Shown: positions 5,629 through 9,563 of the stretch, piece after piece
Position numbering within the stretch: the stretch's first letter is position 1
Layout of the letters: every line of letters begins with the position of its first letter
Position numbers and translations under genes: made by a program
Notes under the pieces: generated by a model
Database searches by the model: none
What the model was told of the DNA's origin: nothing
The model's input: the letters and a program-made list of their open reading frames with translations, nothing else
NCBI GenBank assembly: GCA_003647375.1
Contig: QMMS01000172.1
Coordinates: forward strand, 1-9,563
Source of the DNA: Deltaproteobacteria bacterium
GTDB lineage: Bacteria; Desulfobacterota; Desulfobacteria; Desulfobacterales; B30-G6
Reading direction: 5' to 3'
Length of the DNA stretch: 9,563 bases

Positions 5629-7071
5629 ATGATCGGAAATAATAACATACTCAAATATATGATGGTTGCTGTACTTGTGGGAATGCTGACAGGCTTCTCG
5701 CCGATGGTATATGCCGCATCCGAAGGTTCGGGTGTTGTTATGGTGCCCAACAGCTTCAGCCAGCTCGCCAAAGATGCAAAGCCGAGTGTCGTCAATATTC
5801 GAACCGTTACTACGGTTAAGGGCGGGGGCAGGGTTTTTAACCATTTTTTTGGCGCTCCTCCTAACGGCCAGAAAAATCCCTTTGAAGAGTTCATGAGGCC
5901 CTTTCAGGACAATCATCCCCAGCGGGATTTCAAACGAAGGAGCCTTGGATCGGGGTTTATCATCGACAAGGAAGGGTATATTGTGACAAACAACCATGTG
6001 GTGGAAAATGCAGATCAGATCAAGGTCAAACTGGCCGATGAAAAAGAGTTTGATGCAGAACTTGTGGGCCGGGATCCCAAAACCGACCTGGCTTTGATCA
6101 AGATTTCGGCTAATGCAGATCTCTCCCCCATCAAGATGGGGGACTCGGACATGGCAAATGTAGGGAACTGGGTAGTTGCAATAGGCAGTCCATTCGGATT
6201 GGAACAGACTGTAACTGCGGGCATCGTCAGTGCTAAAGGAAGGATTATCGGGTTCGGGCCTTACGAGGATTTTATCCAGACAGACGCATCCATCAACCCC
6301 GGCAACAGCGGGGGGCCATTGATCAACATGCAGGGTGAAGTCGTGGGGATTAATACAGCTATCGTTGCCAGTGGCCAGGGGATTGGATTTGCCATACCCA
6401 TCAATATGGCCAAGGATATTGTCGCACAGCTAAAATCATCCGGTGAAGTGACCCGGGGTTGGCTCGGTGTAGGCATACAGGACCTCTCCACGGAATTGAA
6501 GCAGTATTATGGTGTCGAAAGCAATGGGGGTGTTCTGATTACCCAGGTGTTCGAGGGTGATCCGGCCGAAAAAGGTGGGATTAAACCGAATGATATTATT
6601 GTTGAAATCGGCGGCAAGACTGTGACATCCGCACGGGAGCTCTCCAGTATTATTGCTAATACCGCGATCGGCAAGAAAACTACCATCAAGCTACTGCGTA
6701 ACGGCAAACAAAAAACCGTTCAGGTGGAACTGGCCAAACGTGATGACGACAAAATGATTGCCAAGGGACCGGGCGAAGAAAGCAATGACGATATCGGGAT
6801 TCAGCTTATGGATTTGTCTGATGAGAACGCCGGCCGATTTGGCTTTGAATCAGACGAGAAGGGTGTTCTCGTTATCGGTATCAAGCCCGGTGGCAAAGCG
6901 GAAAGTGCGGGCATACGCCGTGGTGATCTTGTTAAAGAAATCAACCACAAACGGGTTTCTTCGATTCTGGAATACACCAAACAGGTAAAGAAAATCGACG
7001 ATGGTGACGAGGTGCAAATCCTGATTCGGAGGGCACGTGAGGGGTTTGTAGTCGTCTCCTTCCCAAAATAA
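5629..7071 (+). CDS. degP: Do-family periplasmic serine protease (DegP/HtrA), two PDZ domains
   Basis: A 480-aa secreted protease and probable chaperone that degrades misfolded envelope proteins. The start at 5629 is chosen over the in-frame ATG at 5602 because AAGGAG (5617-5622) sits 6 nt upstream and a signal peptide begins directly: hydrophobic core 'YMMVAVLVGML' and probable cleavage near 'VYAA' (residues 27-30). The trypsin-like domain holds His123 in 'TNNHVV', Asp153 in 'KTDLALIK' and Ser227 in 'GNSGGP', a complete triad. A glycine/phenylalanine-rich segment at about 65-100 matches the LA loop seen in Do proteases. PDZ1 is at about 275-368 ('RGWLGV' start) and PDZ2 at about 385-480. Being downstream of a two-component system fits an envelope-stress role. 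DegQ-type naming is an alternative; sequence alone does not separate them. Confidence 0.95.
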   Translation: MIGNNNILKYMMVAVLVGMLTGFSPMVYAASEGSGVVMVPNSFSQLAKDAKPSVVNIRTVTTVKGGGRVFNHFFGAPPNGQKNPFEEFMRPFQDNHPQRDFKRRSLGSGFIIDKEGYIVTNNHVVENADQIKVKLADEKEFDAELVGRDPKTDLALIKISANADLSPIKMGDSDMANVGNWVVAIGSPFGLEQTVTAGIVSAKGRIIGFGPYEDFIQTDASINPGNSGGPLINMQGEVVGINTAIVASGQGIGFAIPINMAKDIVAQLKSSGEVTRGWLGVGIQDLSTELKQYYGVESNGGVLITQVFEGDPAEKGGIKPNDIIVEIGGKTVTSARELSSIIANTAIGKKTTIKLLRNGKQKTVQVELAKRDDDKMIAKGPGEESNDDIGIQLMDLSDENAGRFGFESDEKGVLVIGIKPGGKAESAGIRRGDLVKEINHKRVSSILEYTKQVKKIDDGDEVQILIRRAREGFVVVSFPK

Positions 7072-7080
7072 ACTTGCATA

Positions 7081-7139
7081 AAATTTGATGAGAATATTAT
7101 TAGCATAAGGATGGCAGCATTCTATTTCTCATCAAATTT
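7081..7139. repeat. 14-bp perfect inverted repeat after the protease gene
   Basis: Positions 7081-7094 (AAATTTGATGAGAA) are the exact reverse complement of 7126-7139, with 31 nt between. The arms are AT-rich and no T-tract follows, so this is a weak terminator candidate at best. The right arm directly adjoins foldable repeat copy B at 7141. Confidence 0.6.
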
Positions 7140-7140
7140 C

Positions 7141-7260
7141 ACCCCAAGGGCAAGCCGGAGATTTCCATATGCTGCGTTACTGAGGGTTCGTAGTAAAAGA
7201 CTACGACTTCACCCTCAGATGCCTTGCCTATGGAAGCCTCCGACTCGTGCAAGCATTAGT
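7141..7260 (-). repeat. Copy B of the foldable interspersed repeat
   Basis: Read on the minus strand it aligns along its length with 9441-9563. The core hairpin has CTGAGGGT (7180-7187) with ACCCTCAG (7211-7218) and TCGTAGT (7188-7194) with ACTACGA (7200-7206), loop 5 nt. The outer stem pairs 7156-7169 with 7229-7242 at 12 of 14. Its outer-stem sequence differs from the copy at 9441-9563 although both stems pair. It has no coding capacity; a 60-codon frame across it is not credible. Confidence 0.75.
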
Positions 7261-7345
7261 GTATATATGTTCGTAATCTTTTTTAAAGCGTAGCTTACTC
7301 TTTTAAATTGCAATGTCGTTAACTCTATCGCTTCTGTCATTTTAA

Positions 7346-7436
7346 GAGAAAATATCGAATATTGAACAATAAATTTCGAACCGTAGAACTAAAAGAAAAC
7401 ACTTCGAAATTCGATATTCCTTGTTCGATATTCTTC
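7346..7436. repeat. Nested AT-rich inverted repeats with ttcgaaatt / ttcgatatt arms
   Basis: AATATCGAA at 7351-7359 pairs with 7424-7432, and AATTTCGAA at 7372-7380 pairs with 7403-7411, both perfect over 9 bp and nested. The surrounding sequence is a degenerate series of tatcgaa/ttcgaa words. It is a spacer repeat with no sign of a gene. Confidence 0.55.
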
Positions 7437-7452
7437 AATTCGTTTAAAAAAA

Positions 7453-7617
7453 TCGGGATTATAACTCAAAAGAAGGTTGGTGGTTTCGCGGATGGATAAT
7501 CCCTATGCGAACGTGAAAAACTCGCTCCCAAGAGACCGTAATGCCGAACAGGGCCATCTCTTTAAGATGAATTTTGTATTTTGAATACCGGATGCGTTTA
7601 TCTGGTTATAATCCCGA
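7453..7617. repeat. 165-bp segment bounded by 13-bp inverted repeats
   Basis: TCGGGATTATAAC at 7453-7465 is exactly inverted at 7605-7617. The enclosed segment has higher GC than its flanks. On the minus strand an open frame runs from ATG 7557 to TAA 7459 (32 codons; 'MALFGITVSWERVF...'), and on the plus strand a 29-codon frame runs from ATG 7492 to a TGA at 7580-7582. Neither has a good ribosome site, so I do not call a gene. The layout is that of a small non-autonomous element or the remnant of a larger one. Confidence 0.45.
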
Positions 7618-7651
7618 AATTTATTACTCCGGAATTAAATACCTTAAAGCT

Positions 7652-7762
7652 GTCATTCCCGCGCAGGCGGGGCACGAAGTGAAGCTTTAGCGCTATCCAG
7701 GAAAGCACTGGATGCCCCCGGCTAACTACTTGCCGGGGCAGGCTTATCAAGTCCGGCATGAC
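7652..7762. repeat. Multi-hairpin 'gtcattcccgcg' type interspersed element
   Basis: The ends GTCATTCC (7652-7659) and GGCATGAC (7755-7762) are inverted at 7 of 8. Three internal hairpins are visible: 7658-7662 with 7667-7671 (CCCGC/GCGGG), 7695-7700 with 7708-7713 (ATCCAG/CTGGAT) and 7716-7722 with 7732-7738 (CCCCGGC/GCCGGGG). This pattern of gtcattcccgc ... ctggatgcccg ... catgac is a familiar intergenic repeat type in many proteobacteria. It carries no gene. Confidence 0.7.
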
Positions 7763-7811
7763 GTGTTGAGCTATTTAGTTACCAGGTTAATAATATAAAG
7801 CGTAGCGTATA

Positions 7812-7873
7812 CCTTTAAATTTGGATTCATTCCTCCCGCTTGTAAGCGGGAGGAATGAATCCAAATTTAAAGG
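7812..7873. repeat. 62-bp palindrome, 30-bp perfect arms and 2-nt loop, over the thioesterase stop
   Basis: Positions 7812-7841 are the exact reverse complement of 7844-7873, with only GT between. The centre is GC-rich (cccgctt/aagcggg) and the ends AT-rich (tttaaattt). It contains the last sense codon and stop of the thioesterase gene (7867-7872). It probably acts as a bidirectional transcription stop, although no T-tract follows on either strand. Confidence 0.8.
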
Positions 7874-8289
7874 AAGGGTATTGGTTTGCCGGTTCGAAAT
7901 GCAAGGGCCTGGCAGGTGGCGATGAGTTTCCTGCCGGGCTCGTATACCTTGATGTCATACGTGGCTGTTTTTTTGGTACGGCTCACTTCACAGGCTTCGG
8001 CCCGAAGCTTTGACCTGTCTTTCGGGCTGGCAATATAGGTGACGTTGACATTCAGTGCAACGGCAATGGTCCCATGGGTCTGGCAGGCTGTTTCAAAGGC
8101 CTCGTCTATCAACGCAAAGATGGCACCTCCATGGGCCCGGTCATAAATATTGCTCATCATGTCGGGATTATACATCATTTCGACCGCGGAGGTTCCGGTG
8201 TCTAACTCCACCAGTTCAATCTTGAAAGTGCGGGCCAGTGATTCATTTTTGACTGCGGCTTCGATGGCGTTTTTGATCTTTTGGTCCAT
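7867..8289 (-). CDS. PaaI-type hotdog-fold thioesterase
   Basis: A 140-aa cytoplasmic protein of the PaaI/hotdog superfamily, expected to hydrolyse an acyl-CoA thioester; substrate unknown. The central hotdog motif is clear: 'NIYDRAHGGAIFALIDEAFE' at 47-66, with His53-Gly54-Gly55 starting the long helix and Asp62/Glu63 in the usual acidic position. Strands follow at 'AVALNVNVTYIASP', 'KLRAEACEVSRTKKTATYDI' and 'LIATCQALAFRTGKP'. The length is typical. Start: the ATG at 8289 is preferred; a TTG at 8307 would add six residues with no family look. Neither has a strong ribosome site. The last codon and stop lie inside a long palindrome. It is divergent from the PHP gene across a 219-bp spacer. 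Confidence 0.9.
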   Translation of the reverse strand: MDQKIKNAIEAAVKNESLARTFKIELVELDTGTSAVEMMYNPDMMSNIYDRAHGGAIFALIDEAFETACQTHGTIAVALNVNVTYIASPKDRSKLRAEACEVSRTKKTATYDIKVYEPGRKLIATCQALAFRTGKPIPFL

Positions 8290-8380
8290 AGTTTTACGTC
8301 TCGGCAAATCTATAGTTTATTCCTGTAGACAAAGCGTAAAAGGATGCTTAGAGTTTCTACTTAATACTACTATAAGTAAT

Positions 8381-8426
8381 GAAAACACGAAATATTTCAA
8401 GATCTTTTTCGTACTTTCGTGTTTTC
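8381..8426. repeat. 12-bp perfect inverted repeat in the divergent spacer
   Basis: GAAAACACGAAA at 8381-8392 is exactly inverted at 8415-8426, with 22 nt between. It sits between the divergent thioesterase and PHP genes, where promoters for both must lie. The following cgtgttttcgtgataaaag sequence looks like a common spacer repeat, so an operator role is doubtful. Confidence 0.55.
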
Positions 8427-8508
8427 GTGATAAAAGATTTTTCTCTTTTCCTCGACAAGCCTGGATTTACGCTGTGCGCCAACCAGTTCATTCGAGTTGG
8501 GAATGTCA

Positions 8509-9420
8509 ATGACAAATCAAATCAATAGAATTGTATTCGAAAAGCCGGATTTACAAGATCTCACCCGACAGAACACGGTCGTGGACATGCATTTTCATTC
8601 TATATATTCAGACGGCCGAAATCGTGTGGCCGAAATTGTCGAATATGCGGAGAAGTTGGGCATCGGGGTGGCGATAACGGATCACAACGCCATTCAGGGG
8701 GCTGTTGAGGTCGATGCCTATGGACAGGTGTTGTCGATTCCCGGCATTGAAGTGACATCCTGCGAGGGAACCCATCTTCTGGTCTATTTTTACGACATTG
8801 AAAACCTCTGCCGGTTCTACGATGAGGATATCGCACCTCACATGGGCAGGGAGGTGATGAGTTCAATCGATCTTACCATGGAAGATATCATCGGGCGCGC
8901 GAAAAAGATAGGCGCTGTCACCATCTTTCCACACCCATTCTGCGGTATTTATACCGGTATTGCCACCAACCATCATTTCGAAAAGAGGCAATTGAATGAA
9001 CTCTTTGAAAGAGTGGATGGGGTAGAAGTCATCAACTCGGAAAACGTGAACAAATGGAATTTAAAATCGGCTCTCCTGGGTTTCAATCTTAACAAGGCTA
9101 TCAGCGGGGGAAGCGACGGTCACAGCCTGTATCAACTGGGGAGAGTGGTTACCTATGCAGCATGCGCGAATGATCGGCGAGCATTTCTAACTGCAGTGAA
9201 GAGCGGCCGGAACAAGGTGGTTGGTAAAGAAATCGATATTCTGCGGAAAGTGCAATCCAGCAGCATCAAGCTGAAGTCCAATCTGAAGAATTATCCCGAT
9301 ATCATGGGAAAAAATTTCAGTTATGGACGCAAGGTCATCCATATCAAATCAAAGACCTTCCGGAATCGTGTCAAGACACGCATCAGCGACAGCATTCGGA
9401 ATAAAAATACCTATCGTTAG
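8509..9420 (+). CDS. PHP-domain metal-dependent phosphoesterase
   Basis: A 303-aa protein with a polymerase-and-histidinol-phosphatase (PHP) domain, a barrel that binds two or three metal ions and hydrolyses phosphoesters. Motifs in order: 'DMHFHSIYSDG' with His28, His30 and Asp35; 'AITDHNAI' with Asp58-His59; 'GIEVTSCEGTHLLVYFYD' with Glu81 and His89; 'FPHPFCG' with His142; 'GGSDGHS' with Asp203 and His205. All expected metal ligands are there. Related proteins include 3',5'-nucleotide phosphatases, but the substrate is not readable here. Residues after about 236 form a basic tail (about 19 Lys/Arg to 4 Asp/Glu) beyond the barrel, which may bind nucleic acid or membrane. ATG 8509 is chosen because TTGGGA ends 6 nt upstream; ATG 8503 and TTG 8497 are in-frame alternatives. 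Confidence 0.92.
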   Translation: MTNQINRIVFEKPDLQDLTRQNTVVDMHFHSIYSDGRNRVAEIVEYAEKLGIGVAITDHNAIQGAVEVDAYGQVLSIPGIEVTSCEGTHLLVYFYDIENLCRFYDEDIAPHMGREVMSSIDLTMEDIIGRAKKIGAVTIFPHPFCGIYTGIATNHHFEKRQLNELFERVDGVEVINSENVNKWNLKSALLGFNLNKAISGGSDGHSLYQLGRVVTYAACANDRRAFLTAVKSGRNKVVGKEIDILRKVQSSSIKLKSNLKNYPDIMGKNFSYGRKVIHIKSKTFRNRVKTRISDSIRNKNTYR

Positions 9421-9440
9421 TTATCAGATGATTGGGTAAT

Positions 9441-9563
9441 CCCTATCGTTGCAAAAGTCGGAGGGCTTCAGAGTCAAGGCGCCTGAGGGTGAAGTCGTAG
9501 TTTTTTACTTCGAACCCTCAGCAACGTAGGATCTGAAGTTCTCCGGCTTTCCCGCAGGGTAAA
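9441..9563 (+). repeat. Copy C of the foldable interspersed repeat
   Basis: The most complete copy, starting 20 bp after the PHP stop. The inner stem pairs CTGAGGGT (9483-9490) with ACCCTCAG (9514-9521), and the outer stem pairs 9459-9472 with 9532-9545 at 12 of 14. Its first 57 bases match positions 89-33 inverted (53 of 57). The window ends at or very near its right edge (cagggtaaa). The closeness to the PHP stop means the transcript could fold here and this may end transcription. Confidence 0.75.

Noticed and set aside
7111..7293. 60-codon plus-strand frame after the protease gene
   Set aside because: It lies across foldable repeat B and its flanking dyad; arginine- and serine-rich composition follows from the repeat.
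8150..8512. 120-codon plus-strand frame
   Set aside because: It is antisense to the thioesterase gene and then runs through spacer repeats; the thioesterase motifs show the real frame.
1..9563. CRISPR array, tRNA, rRNA, phage or complete IS element
   Set aside because: No regularly spaced identical repeats, no tRNA-like or rRNA-like stretch and no transposase or integrase frame were seen on either strand.

Overview
The window looks like a chromosomal stretch of a sulfate-reducing-type deltaproteobacterium (Desulfobacterota, Desulfobacterales-like). This is inferred from the gene set, moderate GC, AT-rich spacers, and spacers full of short palindromic repeats and degenerate 'gaaccct' heptads of a kind I associate with that group. 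No rRNA, tRNA or other lineage marker is present, so the placement is tentative. I find no complete transposon, CRISPR array or recognisable defence system. The genes are ordinary housekeeping and envelope functions; the unusual content is in the spacers.

Left part (1-2913): a gene-free, repeat-derived end (1-297); a 106-aa winged-helix-like protein (minus) with a palindrome just upstream of its start; a rhomboid protease with an N-terminal zinc ribbon (minus); a spacer with a nested inverted-repeat element beside the C-terminal remnant of a cutA gene; an 84-aa orphan protein (plus); and a GatB/YqeY-domain protein (minus).

Centre (2914-7071): an OmpR-type response regulator and a membrane histidine kinase with overlapping reading frames, then a 305-bp spacer with possible operator sequences, then a secreted Do-family HtrA protease with two PDZ domains. 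The likely logic is that the sensor detects an envelope condition and the regulator acts on genes that may include the protease; only the arrangement supports this.

Right part (7072-9563): almost 800 bp without a convincing gene, packed with at least six different inverted repeats and ending in a 62-bp palindrome (30-bp perfect arms) that contains the stop codon of a PaaI-type hotdog thioesterase (minus). A divergent PHP-domain phosphoesterase (plus) follows. The window closes with another copy of a roughly 115-bp foldable repeat also present at 7141-7260 and, in part and inverted, at 1-89.
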